Shown here in pieces: positions 43,397 to 53,574 of a DNA stretch of 64,000 bases. Position 1 is the stretch's first letter. Each line of letters opens with the position of its first letter. The notes beneath the pieces were generated by a model. The model was not told the DNA's origin. It searched no databases and saw only the letters and a program-made list of their open reading frames with translations. The stretch comes from Pelagibacterales bacterium SAG-MED17 (GTDB lineage Bacteria; Pseudomonadota; Alphaproteobacteria; Pelagibacterales; Pelagibacteraceae). Both the position numbers and the translations under genes were made by a program. The stretch is taken from contig JACWDO010000004.1 of NCBI GenBank assembly GCA_014654115.1, positions 1 to 64,000 on the forward strand. The letters run 5' to 3'.

Positions 43397-45480
43397 TTAA
43401 GTACCTCTCTTTTGCCAACGTGATTGGCTTGACTTACTTCTCCATTTGCTTCCATTTGATCAACTATTCTAGCTGCTCTATTGTAACCAATTTGCAATTT
43501 TCTTTGTAAAAAAGATGTTGATGCCTTTCTTTCAGATTTTACAATTTCAAGAGCTGTTTTATATAATTCATCTAGATTTTCATTATCTTTTGAATCACTA
43601 TTACTCTCTTTCTCATCTGCAAAATTAAGAATTTCATCTACATAGTCTGGTTCAGCTTGACTTCTTAAAAAATTATTTATTTTTTCAATTTCTCCCTCTG
43701 ATACAAATGGTGCATGAATTCTAGTCATTCTATTTGCAGAAGTCATGTAAAGCATGTCACCTTTTCCAAGCAGTTGTTCAGCACCTTGTTCACCAAGTAT
43801 AGTTCTACTATCTATTTTAGAAGTAACTTGAAATGAAATCCTCGTTGGAAAGTTAGCTTTTATTGTTCCTGTGATTACGTCAACACTTGGTCTCTGTGTT
43901 GCCATTATTATATGAATTCCTGCAGCCCTAGCCATTTGAGAGAGTTTCTGAATATAATTCTCTATATCTTTTCCAGCAACCAGCATCAAATCTGACATTT
44001 CGTCAACAATTACAACAATATATGGCATAGAAATTTTATGTTTTTCATTGTATCCGTCAATATTTCTCACCCCAACTTTAGTCATTAATTTGTATCGGTT
44101 TTCCATTTCTTTAACTACCCAACCCAAAACTGAAGCTGCTTTTTTTGCTTCAGTAATAACTGGACATAGTAAATGTGGAATTCCTTCGTAAGTTGATAGT
44201 TCTAACATTTTAGGGTCGATCAATATAAATTTACATTTTTCTGGAGAATGTTTGTATAAAAGGGATAAAATAATTGTATTAATACAAACCGATTTCCCTG
44301 ATCCTGTTGTACCAGCTATAAGTAAATGAGGCATACTACTTAAGTCGCCAGTTATTGGTAGCCCAGAAATACTTTTACCTAGTGCAATCGGAAGTTTTAT
44401 GTCTTTCTTTTTATAACTAGGATCAGAAATTATTTCACTCAAAAAAACATTTTCACGTTGTGGTTTCGGTAATTCAATTCCTATTGTACTACTTCCAGGT
44501 ATAGTTGCAATTCTAGCAGATTCGGAACTAGTATTTCTTGCAATATCCTCTGAAAGATTAATTATTTTTGATACTTTAACTCCAGGAGCGGGCTCAAATT
44601 CATATAATGTAACAACAGGTCCCTGACTTACTTTTTTTACTTCTCCTTCTACGCTAAAATCTAATAAAATTTTTTCTAAAATTTTTTCGTCGATTTTATT
44701 TTCTGATAAATGTTTATCTTTTTTAGAGGGAATTTTTAAAAAATCTATGGAAGGTAATTTATATTTTATAATTTTTTTACCTGTTTGTTTTATATTTTTT
44801 TCAAACGAGAAATTTTCCTGAACTCTAGTTTCATTACTAATATAATTATCCTCATTAATTACATTTTCATCATAACTCTCAATAATATTCTTGCTCGGCA
44901 TTTTTCTATTATTAGTAAAAATTTTAAAAATAAATTTAAAATATTTAAATTTAAAATTAATACTTAAGAGAAAAAATAATAATGTTAAAATTATTAATAT
45001 AAAATAACTTATTTGATTATTTAGGTTTATTAAATTTACTATGAAAGTTTCTTCAAATAAATTACCTATAAATCCATTATTTCCATTTATTAAAAGCCAG
45101 TATGTTTCAGTATGAAAAACAGTAAAAAATAACGTTCCTGTTATTGAATATAAAATTATAAAAAATAAGCTTTCAACAACATGTAAAATTTTCTTTTCAA
45201 CTATTACTGATAGAGATATAAAAAAAAAAGAAATTGGTACTAATAATGATATTAAACCGATTGATTGATATAAAATATCAGAGGCATAACTTCCCTTTGC
45301 ACCCAACAAATTCTTGATTTCAGCATTCTCGGGAAAAATGAAGTTTGGATCTTCTGGGGAGTAGCTAATTAAAGACGTTAAGAGTAAAATAGAAAAACAA
45401 AATAGGGCTAAACCTGTTAGCTCAGATAATCTTTTAAAGAGAAAAATAGTTATTTTATCTACTAAATTTTTAATATTCAT
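43393..45480 (-). CDS. ftsK: DNA translocase FtsK
   Basis: IAGTTGSGKSVCINTIILSLLYKHSPEKCKFILIDPKMLELS, VIVDEMSDLMLVAGK, gamma domain SFLQRKLQIGYNRAARIVDQME. Confidence 0.98.
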   Translation of the reverse strand: MNIKNLVDKITIFLFKRLSELTGLALFCFSILLLTSLISYSPEDPNFIFPENAEIKNLLGAKGSYASDILYQSIGLISLLVPISFFFISLSVIVEKKILHVVESLFFIILYSITGTLFFTVFHTETYWLLINGNNGFIGNLFEETFIVNLINLNNQISYFILIILTLLFFLLSINFKFKYFKFIFKIFTNNRKMPSKNIIESYDENVINEDNYISNETRVQENFSFEKNIKQTGKKIIKYKLPSIDFLKIPSKKDKHLSENKIDEKILEKILLDFSVEGEVKKVSQGPVVTLYEFEPAPGVKVSKIINLSEDIARNTSSESARIATIPGSSTIGIELPKPQRENVFLSEIISDPSYKKKDIKLPIALGKSISGLPITGDLSSMPHLLIAGTTGSGKSVCINTIILSLLYKHSPEKCKFILIDPKMLELSTYEGIPHLLCPVITEAKKAASVLGWVVKEMENRYKLMTKVGVRNIDGYNEKHKISMPYIVVIVDEMSDLMLVAGKDIENYIQKLSQMARAAGIHIIMATQRPSVDVITGTIKANFPTRISFQVTSKIDSRTILGEQGAEQLLGKGDMLYMTSANRMTRIHAPFVSEGEIEKINNFLRSQAEPDYVDEILNFADEKESNSDSKDNENLDELYKTALEIVKSERKASTSFLQRKLQIGYNRAARIVDQMEANGEVSQANHVGKREVLK

Positions 45481-45522
45481 TTTGTCATTAATGATTTGTC
45501 ACTTTGTATCATTTAATTTTTA

Positions 45523-46605
45523 TTGATAAAATTAAATAATATTATGAATATTTGTCTTTTAGGAAATAATTTAACCAATCTAGTCCTAGCAAACATATTA
45601 TTAAAAAAAAAGATCAATGTTGACATCATCACTCAAGCTAAACCATCCTTGTTAACAAATACTATTAGAACAATTGCAATTTCAAATGAAAATTACGAAT
45701 TTTTGAGGCAAAACATTAAAGGCTTTTCAAACTTTGGGTGGCCAACAGAAAAAATTAAAATTTATTCAGCCAAAAATAAATCATCTGAGTTATTTGAGTT
45801 CAAAAATAAAAATCAAAGTAATTTTTTCTTATTAAAATATAGTGCACTCTATAATTTGATGAAAAAAAATAAATCTTTAAAATTTATTAATCTTAAAAAT
45901 TATAATATCGATGATATAAAAAAAAGAGATTATAATTTAATTATTAACTCTGAACAAAATAATCCAATAACAAAAAAATATTTTCAAAAAACAATAGAAA
46001 AAAACTATAAGTCATTGGCACACACAGCGATAATAGATCATAAAAAAATTGAAAATAAAATTGCCTCTCAAATTTTTACAAAAAATGGTCCTATAGCATT
46101 TCTCCCTTTATCTAAAAACCAAACTTCAATTGTGTTTTCTAATAATTCTACAAAATTAATGGACAAATTAAGTCTTCTTCAAATAATCAATAAGTATAAT
46201 CATCAATATAAGATAACTAAAATTAGTGAAGTCGAGTCTGTGGGTATCAAGTTTTTAGTACTTCGAAACTATTTTTTTAAAAATATTTTATCTTTTGGAG
46301 ACTTGATACACAAAGTTCATCCGCTCGCAGGACAAGGTTTTAATATGACTATAAGAGATATCAAATCTTTGTCTAATATTTTAGAAGAAAATATTAAATT
46401 AGGGATTGATGATGGAGAAATAATTGCTAAAAGATTTCAAGAAATTAATAAGCACATAAATTTTATGTATGGATTTGGAATTGATGCTATCAATTCTTTT
46501 TTCAAATTTGATAGTAAATTACAAAATAATTTTTCAGGACCAATATTTAAAATTTTAAAAGGAAATAAATTTTTAAACAAATATGCAACATTCTTGTCTA
46601 ATTAG
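45523..46605 (+). CDS. Divergent UbiH/COQ6-type FAD monooxygenase-like protein
   Basis: GDLIHKVHPLAGQGFNMTIRDIKSLSNIL matches the conserved Ubi hydroxylase C-terminal FAD motif; N-terminal Rossmann motif degenerate; likely start ATG 45544. Confidence 0.78.
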   Translation: MIKLNNIMNICLLGNNLTNLVLANILLKKKINVDIITQAKPSLLTNTIRTIAISNENYEFLRQNIKGFSNFGWPTEKIKIYSAKNKSSELFEFKNKNQSNFFLLKYSALYNLMKKNKSLKFINLKNYNIDDIKKRDYNLIINSEQNNPITKKYFQKTIEKNYKSLAHTAIIDHKKIENKIASQIFTKNGPIAFLPLSKNQTSIVFSNNSTKLMDKLSLLQIINKYNHQYKITKISEVESVGIKFLVLRNYFFKNILSFGDLIHKVHPLAGQGFNMTIRDIKSLSNILEENIKLGIDDGEIIAKRFQEINKHINFMYGFGIDAINSFFKFDSKLQNNFSGPIFKILKGNKFLNKYATFLSN

Positions 46606-46618
46606 GTTTTACTATAAA

Positions 46619-47296
46619 TTATTGTAAGGTCTTGTTATTAAAGTTATCTAAAATATAAGTATTTAGAATTTCTTCTAACTTTTCTTTTCTATTATTTAGA
46701 TCTTTACTTTCAAGTAAAACTTGTTTTTCTTCAAGTGAAAAAGGAGAGGCCATTGACAAGGTATTTATTGTTTGATCAAGACTTTGTTTCTCAATCTCTT
46801 TCCAATTTATTTCGTACCCTTGCTTTTTAAATAATCCTTTTAAATTTTGAAATATTAGTTTTAAATCTGAAAACTTAATTTCATCAGTTTTTTTAACCAA
46901 ATCTGTTGAAAAATCATCATATTTGACATTGCATTCTCTGTACAAATTGCCATTGTCGATTTCATTCATTATTTCGAATCTGCATATACCATTCAAAATT
47001 ATTAAATATCTTCCATCATCAGTTTCATTAAAACTAGTTATTTTTCCTGCACACCCAATATTATGTAAATCTGGTTTTTTTAACTCACCAGTCTTTTTTG
47101 GTTGTATCATACCAATAATTCGGTTGCTTTTCATACTTTGATCTACCATTTTAATATATCTTGGTTCAAAAATATTCAATGGCACTGTTGTGCGAGGAAA
47201 TATTATAAAGTTAGATAAAGGAAAAACTGGTAATATGTTTGGAAGATCTTCTTTTTTCATAATAATTAAAATATAACATAAAAATAATGAATTCAA
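46619..47296 (-). CDS. LON N-terminal substrate-binding domain protein
   Basis: LPVFPLSNFIIFPRTTVPLNIFEPRYIKMV, likely starts at MKKEDLPNI. Confidence 0.93.
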   Translation of the reverse strand: MNSLFLCYILIIMKKEDLPNILPVFPLSNFIIFPRTTVPLNIFEPRYIKMVDQSMKSNRIIGMIQPKKTGELKKPDLHNIGCAGKITSFNETDDGRYLIILNGICRFEIMNEIDNGNLYRECNVKYDDFSTDLVKKTDEIKFSDLKLIFQNLKGLFKKQGYEINWKEIEKQSLDQTINTLSMASPFSLEEKQVLLESKDLNNRKEKLEEILNTYILDNFNNKTLQ

Positions 47297-48924
47297 ACAA
47301 TTTAGATAAAAATAATATATTAAATTTATATAAAGAAAAAAATTACAATAGTTTTATAAAATTAGGATTAAAATTATTAAAAAAAAACCCTAAAAATTAT
47401 CAATTAACATATTTGATAGGTTTATCTTATGTAAATCTTCAAAAGTATGCTGAAGCGGAAAAGTATTTTGATAAATTATTATATGTTCAAAAAAAACCAG
47501 AGATTTTTTTTATACAAGCAAATATTCATAAGCAATTAAAAAAATATGATAGTGCAATAAGTTACTTTGAAGAAGCAATTAAACTAAACCCAAACTTTTC
47601 TGAAGCATATAATAATTTGGGAAATACAAAAAAGCGTGTTGGTAAAATTGATGAAGCAATATCTTGTTTTGAGAAAGCTATTCAATTAAAAGAGAACAAT
47701 ATTGAAGCATATTTTAATCTAGCAAATATATATAAAGAAAATAAATATTTTAATGATTTAATTAAAATTTATGAAAAAATATTAAGTTTTAATAAAAATG
47801 ATATAAAAACTTTATATAATTTAGGTAGCGCCTATCTATTTTTAGGTGACATACACAACGGAAAATATTATTTTGAAAAGATTATTAAAATTAATAAAAA
47901 TCACATTCCAAGCTATAGAAATTACATATCAGTTACTAAAATTACAAAGAAAAACGAAATTTTTAAAAAATTAGAGCTTTTAAATGAAGATGTTTTTTCA
48001 AATGACGATAAAATTTTGTTTTATGATGCATTAAGTAAAGGATATTTTGATCAAGATAATGATGAATTAGCATTTAAATATTTAGAAAAATCAAATTCTC
48101 TAAAAAAGAAAAACTCAAAATTCTCTTTTGAAAAAGTAGAGATAGAATTCAAAGATACTAAAACCTTTTTTGATAAAATTGGTAATGTTAATATTAATTA
48201 CAAAGATACATTAAAAAGTAGACCAATTTTTATAATTGGAATGCCAAGATCTGGCACTACACTTATAGAGCAGATATTATCTAGTCACACACAAATTCAT
48301 GGAGCTGGAGAGCTAGATTATTTGCCTAAAATTATTGATAATCTAGGTATAAAAAAACCTCGAAATCCAGAGAGTTTTTTCACAGAGATAAGAAACTCAT
48401 ACTATGATCAAATAAAAAGAATTTCTGAAGACAATTATATTATTGATAAATTACCAGCAAATTATAAATGGATTGGATTTATAGTTAATGCATTTCCAGA
48501 ATCAAAAATTATACATATTGAAAGAAACCCCATGGCTGTATGCTGGTCAAATTACAAAACATCATTTATCGATAGTGGTATGGATTTTAACTTAAGTCAG
48601 CAAGATATAGCTAAATATTACTCATTATACTTAGACACGATAAATTTTTGGAAATCAAAGTATGCTAAAAAAATATTTGATGTTAATTATGAAAATTTTG
48701 TAAATAATTTTGAAACTAATTCTAATGAAATTTTAAATTTTTTAGATTTAAAATGGGAAGATCAGATTAAAAATTATGACAAAAATATTAGACCTGTAAC
48801 AACTGCATCTTTTCAACAAGTTAGAGAGGGAATAAAAAAAAATACATCAATGGCTTGGAAAAAGTATAGTAATTATTTAGTACCTATGCAGGAAACTCTT
48901 AATAATATGAAGATAAAGTTTTAA
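47287..48924 (+). CDS. TPR-repeat sulfotransferase
   Basis: TPR blocks (KYDSAISYFEEAIKLNPNFSEAYNNLGN) then PIFIIGMPRSGTTLIEQILSSH, IIHIERNPMAVCWS. Confidence 0.93.
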   Translation: MNSNNLDKNNILNLYKEKNYNSFIKLGLKLLKKNPKNYQLTYLIGLSYVNLQKYAEAEKYFDKLLYVQKKPEIFFIQANIHKQLKKYDSAISYFEEAIKLNPNFSEAYNNLGNTKKRVGKIDEAISCFEKAIQLKENNIEAYFNLANIYKENKYFNDLIKIYEKILSFNKNDIKTLYNLGSAYLFLGDIHNGKYYFEKIIKINKNHIPSYRNYISVTKITKKNEIFKKLELLNEDVFSNDDKILFYDALSKGYFDQDNDELAFKYLEKSNSLKKKNSKFSFEKVEIEFKDTKTFFDKIGNVNINYKDTLKSRPIFIIGMPRSGTTLIEQILSSHTQIHGAGELDYLPKIIDNLGIKKPRNPESFFTEIRNSYYDQIKRISEDNYIIDKLPANYKWIGFIVNAFPESKIIHIERNPMAVCWSNYKTSFIDSGMDFNLSQQDIAKYYSLYLDTINFWKSKYAKKIFDVNYENFVNNFETNSNEILNFLDLKWEDQIKNYDKNIRPVTTASFQQVREGIKKNTSMAWKKYSNYLVPMQETLNNMKIKF

Positions 48925-48933
48925 TAAATATTT

Positions 48934-50301
48934 ATGAATTTAGATCCAGTTAAAAAATTAATGTACGAACAAGATTTTATGGGGGCTGAAAAAATTTTAC
49001 AAAAAGGATTAAAAACAGAAAAAGATAAGTTTATGATTTTTTATTTTTTAGGTCTTGTCCATTTTGAATTGAGAAACTTGGATAAGAGTATTCAATTTTT
49101 CGAAAAGTCTTTAAATTTAAGACCTAATAATATCTCAGCATACCTTAAATTAGCAGTTTTATATCAAACGATGGGTAATACAGAGTCATCAAAAAATAAT
49201 TATTTAAAATCTATTGAATTGGATAGTAATCAGATCAGAAGTTATTACGGTTTATATCAGTTAAAACCAAAATTTCTTAAAGATGAGTATTATGATAAGA
49301 TAAGAAATATTTCATTGACAACAAAAGAGAATTCAACAGATCTTGCAATAAGCAAATTTTTACTTTCAAAGTTTGAAATAAGTAAAAAAAATTTAAAAGA
49401 AGAGCTAACGTTATTAGAAGATGCTCATAAAGCAATATTTAATGCAAATTTACAGTACAACAGGGAGTCTGATTTTTATTACAAAAAAATTATGCAAAAA
49501 TTTCACAATAAAATAAAATTTTTAAATTTAGATAATTCAGTAAAACAAAAATATACAAAACCGATTTTTATTATTGGCCTTCCAAGAACAGGATCTACTT
49601 TAATTGAAAGTATTATTTCTAGCGATGACAACAATTATTTATCATTTGGAGAAAGTTCTTTTTTTCATATGGGTATATTGGAACAAATTAAAAAAAAAAA
49701 TCTTTTCAATAATGATGACTACTATAATATAAATAATATTGAATTGGATCTTAAAGAATTAAAAGACTATTTATACAAAAGATATTCTCAATTTAACTCA
49801 TCAGAAAATGAAAATGAAAAAGAAATTATTGATAAATCTTTAGATAATTTTTTTAATATTGAAACAATATTAAAAGTTTTTCCAGATGCAAAAATCATAA
49901 ATTCAACAAGAAACATTTACGATAACATAGTTGCAATTTACGAAAAGCTTTTGGCCAAATTATCATGGGCTCACACAATTAAAGACATATTAGATTATAT
50001 AGACATATATTTGAGAATAATGGATTATTATAAAAAAAAATATCCACAAAATATTATTACAATATCCTTAGAAAGTTTAAATAATGACAAATATAAAGAA
50101 ACAAAAAAGATTTTTGAATTTTGTGACTTAAATTGGAATGAGGAAATATTCGAATTCCATAAAAGAGACGACTTATATATTAAAACTAGCAGTAATGTAC
50201 AATTAAGAACTGGTATTCAATCATACGACTACAATAAATATAAAAGATATTACTCTTTATTTGAGAATTATAAAAAAAACTACGTGTGGTTAAACAATTA
50301 A
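48934..50301 (+). CDS. TPR-repeat sulfotransferase (second copy)
   Basis: TPRs then PIFIIGLPRTGSTLIESIISS, KIINSTRNIYDNIVAIY. Confidence 0.9.
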   Translation: MNLDPVKKLMYEQDFMGAEKILQKGLKTEKDKFMIFYFLGLVHFELRNLDKSIQFFEKSLNLRPNNISAYLKLAVLYQTMGNTESSKNNYLKSIELDSNQIRSYYGLYQLKPKFLKDEYYDKIRNISLTTKENSTDLAISKFLLSKFEISKKNLKEELTLLEDAHKAIFNANLQYNRESDFYYKKIMQKFHNKIKFLNLDNSVKQKYTKPIFIIGLPRTGSTLIESIISSDDNNYLSFGESSFFHMGILEQIKKKNLFNNDDYYNINNIELDLKELKDYLYKRYSQFNSSENENEKEIIDKSLDNFFNIETILKVFPDAKIINSTRNIYDNIVAIYEKLLAKLSWAHTIKDILDYIDIYLRIMDYYKKKYPQNIITISLESLNNDKYKETKKIFEFCDLNWNEEIFEFHKRDDLYIKTSSNVQLRTGIQSYDYNKYKRYYSLFENYKKNYVWLNN

Positions 50302-50405
50302 AAAAATTTCATTCACACTTACAGGGACAGTTGATTGTCAATTCTAATCATTTTACTGCTTGCTTAATTAAAGAAAAGCTACTATTTTCAATACTATTAG
50401 AACAA

Positions 50406-50480
50406 GCGGGCATAGCTCAGTGGTAGAGCGTCTCGTTGCCAACGAGAAGGTCGTGGGTTCGAGTCCCATTGCCCGCTCCA
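50406..50480 (+). tRNA. tRNA-Gly (anticodon GCC), CCA encoded
   Basis: gcgggca/tgcccgc acceptor stem, ctcgt-tGCCaa-cgag anticodon arm, ggttcgagtcc T-arm, terminal cca. Confidence 0.98.
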
Positions 50481-50502
50481 AAATTGCTAAAAATATTTGG
50501 AA

Positions 50503-51630
50503 ATGAATACTTCAAACTACATAGATGAATTTAATCAATTAAATAAAATTATAAAAAGCTACAGCCTAAATTCTCTAAAAGATACCTTATTGTTTGCAAA
50601 TAATAGTAAATTTAAACTTCCAAATTTAAATAATATCCCACAATATCACAATATTGTAGGGCTTGTAAATTTTAGACTTAATGATTTAGAAAATTCAATA
50701 CTAGATTTTGAAAAGGCAATTAATCTTGACCCAAATTTTCATTCTGCTTACTATAATTTAGGATTATTATTTTTTAAAACTAAAGATTTAAAAAAATCCT
50801 ATAGTTTTTTAAATAATGCAATAAATATTAAAAATGACTACAAATTAGCAAGAGATAAATTAATTGAGATACTATCTTTTTATGAACCAGAAGATGAAAA
50901 TTCAAATTTTATAAGTGATATTGATAAAAAAATTAAACAAGTTCCTTATGAAATAGATTTTTCAAAAGAAATAACAGATCAACAAATTATAAATTATTTT
51001 AAGAATTGTAAAAAAGTTGTACTAAAAAATTTAGAGGACCTTTCTTATAATAAAGTTCAAATTTATAGAACCAAATCTATTAATCTTAACTGTGAAAGAC
51101 ATAAAGCAATTTTTTTTGAATATAATTCCATACCAAAATACTGTTTTGAATGTTACAAAGTAGTAATTGAGTCAAAAAATTTTTATGATTTATTAAAGAT
51201 GTCCTTAATTTTTGACCAAATAACTTACTTCCATAAGTTTAACAGAAAAAATATGATAGATAAAAAATCAGAAACTGATGTTTTTAAAAGTATTATCTAT
51301 TGTCAAAGTCTAGAGGAAGTTTTTCAAGTAGAAAACGAAACAAAAAAGATTCTTAGTATTTATTTTGATGAACAAATTTCTATTGAGAGTAAGAGAGGCT
51401 GTCATGAGTATGCATCAAAATATCCTGAGTATAAAAAAATTTTTAAAAAAAAATCAGAAATGATGCTTATGCCTAGTGAATGGTTAGATAATGAAAAGAA
51501 ATATGATTTAGAAAATACAAAAGATGGTTTTGAGAATGCAGGAGTTTCTCATGATACAATAAAAGGAATTTCTTTAAATAATTTTCTTGTTATGAATAAT
51601 TGGTTTAATAATCAAAAAATTTTTTTATAA
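50503..51630 (+). CDS. TPR-domain protein with unrecognised C-terminal domain
   Basis: LENSILDFEKAINLDPNFHSAYYNLGLLFFKTKDL TPR; C-terminal 200 aa not recognised; ATG at 50503 preferred. Confidence 0.8.
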   Translation: MNTSNYIDEFNQLNKIIKSYSLNSLKDTLLFANNSKFKLPNLNNIPQYHNIVGLVNFRLNDLENSILDFEKAINLDPNFHSAYYNLGLLFFKTKDLKKSYSFLNNAINIKNDYKLARDKLIEILSFYEPEDENSNFISDIDKKIKQVPYEIDFSKEITDQQIINYFKNCKKVVLKNLEDLSYNKVQIYRTKSINLNCERHKAIFFEYNSIPKYCFECYKVVIESKNFYDLLKMSLIFDQITYFHKFNRKNMIDKKSETDVFKSIIYCQSLEEVFQVENETKKILSIYFDEQISIESKRGCHEYASKYPEYKKIFKKKSEMMLMPSEWLDNEKKYDLENTKDGFENAGVSHDTIKGISLNNFLVMNNWFNNQKIFL

Positions 51631-51687
51631 AAAAAATTAATTACGTACTTCTTGCAATTAAAACTTAAATATTTATAATAAAATTCA

Positions 51688-52026
51688 ATGACTGATTTAG
51701 CTGATAAAAAATGTATTCCATGTGAGGGAGGGATTCCAAGTTTTAATATTGAGGAAATCCATAAATATCTTAAAAAAGTTGACGGTTGGGAAGTCAATTC
51801 AGATGATAAAAAGGATTACTATATTATTAAAGACTTTAAATTTAATAATTTTTTAGAAAGCCAATCTTTTGTTAATAAAGTTGGAGAGATAGCGGAGCAG
51901 GAAGGTCATCATCCCGACATATGGTTTGGATGGGGTTACGCAAAAATTAAGATACAAACACACGCAATTAATGGATTGCATGAAAGTGACTTTGTACTCG
52001 CTGCAAAAATTGATAAAATTTTTTAA
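51688..52026 (+). CDS. 4a-hydroxytetrahydrobiopterin (pterin-4a-carbinolamine) dehydratase
   Basis: FVNKVGEIAEQEGHHPDIWFGWGYAKIKIQTHAINGLHESDFVLAAKID. Confidence 0.95.
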   Translation: MTDLADKKCIPCEGGIPSFNIEEIHKYLKKVDGWEVNSDDKKDYYIIKDFKFNNFLESQSFVNKVGEIAEQEGHHPDIWFGWGYAKIKIQTHAINGLHESDFVLAAKIDKIF

Positions 52027-52029
52027 AAT

Positions 52030-53574
52030 TTAATGTTTAAAATGTCTGGTTTTGGAAAACACCAGAATAATGCCTAATTTATCCGCAAATTTAATGATTT
52101 CCTTATCTCGAATAGATCCAGAAGGTTGGATGATTGCACTTACTCCATTTTGAACTAGGGTTTCAATTCCATCCACGAATGGAAAAAATGCATCTGAAGC
52201 ACCTATAATTATATCATTTTCACTAATTTTTTGAAATCTGTTCATTTTCTCAATTGCTATTTTACAACTATCTAATCTACTTGGTTGACCTGATCCAATT
52301 CCAACTGTCGAACTATTCCTTGTTAAAACAATTGCATTAGATTTTACATTTCTACATACATTGAAGGCAAAGAATAGATTATCTAAAATTTTTTTTGTTG
52401 GTTTAATTTTAGAGACAACTTTAAAATTATCTTTAGTAAAAATTTTGTTATCCATACTTTGAAATAATAACGAGTCGAAGTGACTGTTAACATTGTCAAA
52501 GCTTTGTTCACTCAATTTTGATGCATCAATTAATCTTAAATTTTTCTTCTTTTTTAAAATTTTTAGAGAATCTTTATCAAAACCAATTCCAATAATTACT
52601 TCTAAAAATATTTTATTTAATTCTAAAGCCGTCTTTTTATCTACTCTAAAATTACATGAAACAATTCCACCAAATGCACTTATGGGATCACAAGCTAGAG
52701 CCTCTTTGTAGCTCTCTATTTTATTATTATTAATTGAAACACCACAAGGGTTTGCATGTTTTACAATTACAGTTCCATTATTTTTTGGAAGTGTTCGTGA
52801 AATATTTAATGCTGAAAAAATATCATTATAATTATTATAACTTAATTTTTTTCCACTTAATTGTGATATATCTAAATTATTATTTTTACTATAAATTGCT
52901 GCTTGTTGGTGGGGGTTTTCACCATATCGCAGTACTTCTACTAAATTTCCATAAATAGTTTTCTTTTGAGGAAAATGATCATTATTTGTATTATTTAAAT
53001 ATTCTGAAATTACAGAGTCATAGTAAGCCGTCAAATTAAATGCTTCTTGAGATAGTTTTTTTCTTAGTTCCAAACTTGTGGAACCTTTATTTTTTTCTAA
53101 ATCTAAAATAAATTCTTTGTATTGATGTGGAGAGGTGAGAACAGTCGTATATTTATAGTTTTTAGCTGCTGCTCTAACAAGAGTTGGACCTCCAATATCT
53201 ATATTTTCAATCAGTTTATTTTGATTTTTTGTTCTTTTTAGTGTTTCTTCAAATGGATAAAAATTAACTATAACTAGATCTATTTCATCATAATTATTTT
53301 TTTTGAGCTCTTTTTTATGATTTACGTTATCTCTCTTATTCAAAATGCCAGCATACAACTTTGGATGAAGTGTTTTAACTCTACCATCCAAAATCTCATC
53401 ACTATTTGTGTATTCTGATACATCGGTACATTCGTAGCCTAGTTTCTTAATTTCTTTAGATGTACCCCCAGAGCTTATGACATTGACCTTAAATTTTTTA
53501 AGGGTATTTAATACTAACTTAATTTCTGATTTGTCAGAGAGAGATATAACAGCTTTTTTAATTTTATAACTCAT
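52030..53574 (-). CDS. purH: Bifunctional AICAR formyltransferase/IMP cyclohydrolase
   Basis: ALISLSDKS-type N-terminus, ISSGGTSKEIKKLGY, VNFYPFEETL, RYGENPHQQAAIY, KHANPCGVS. Confidence 0.98.
   Translation of the reverse strand: MSYKIKKAVISLSDKSEIKLVLNTLKKFKVNVISSGGTSKEIKKLGYECTDVSEYTNSDEILDGRVKTLHPKLYAGILNKRDNVNHKKELKKNNYDEIDLVIVNFYPFEETLKRTKNQNKLIENIDIGGPTLVRAAAKNYKYTTVLTSPHQYKEFILDLEKNKGSTSLELRKKLSQEAFNLTAYYDSVISEYLNNTNNDHFPQKKTIYGNLVEVLRYGENPHQQAAIYSKNNNLDISQLSGKKLSYNNYNDIFSALNISRTLPKNNGTVIVKHANPCGVSINNNKIESYKEALACDPISAFGGIVSCNFRVDKKTALELNKIFLEVIIGIGFDKDSLKILKKKKNLRLIDASKLSEQSFDNVNSHFDSLLFQSMDNKIFTKDNFKVVSKIKPTKKILDNLFFAFNVCRNVKSNAIVLTRNSSTVGIGSGQPSRLDSCKIAIEKMNRFQKISENDIIIGASDAFFPFVDGIETLVQNGVSAIIQPSGSIRDKEIIKFADKLGIILVFSKTRHFKH

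Noticed and set aside
50302-50405. Gap before tRNA-Gly as an integration-site or mobile-element boundary
   Set aside because: No duplicate of the tRNA 3' end, integrase or transposase seen nearby.
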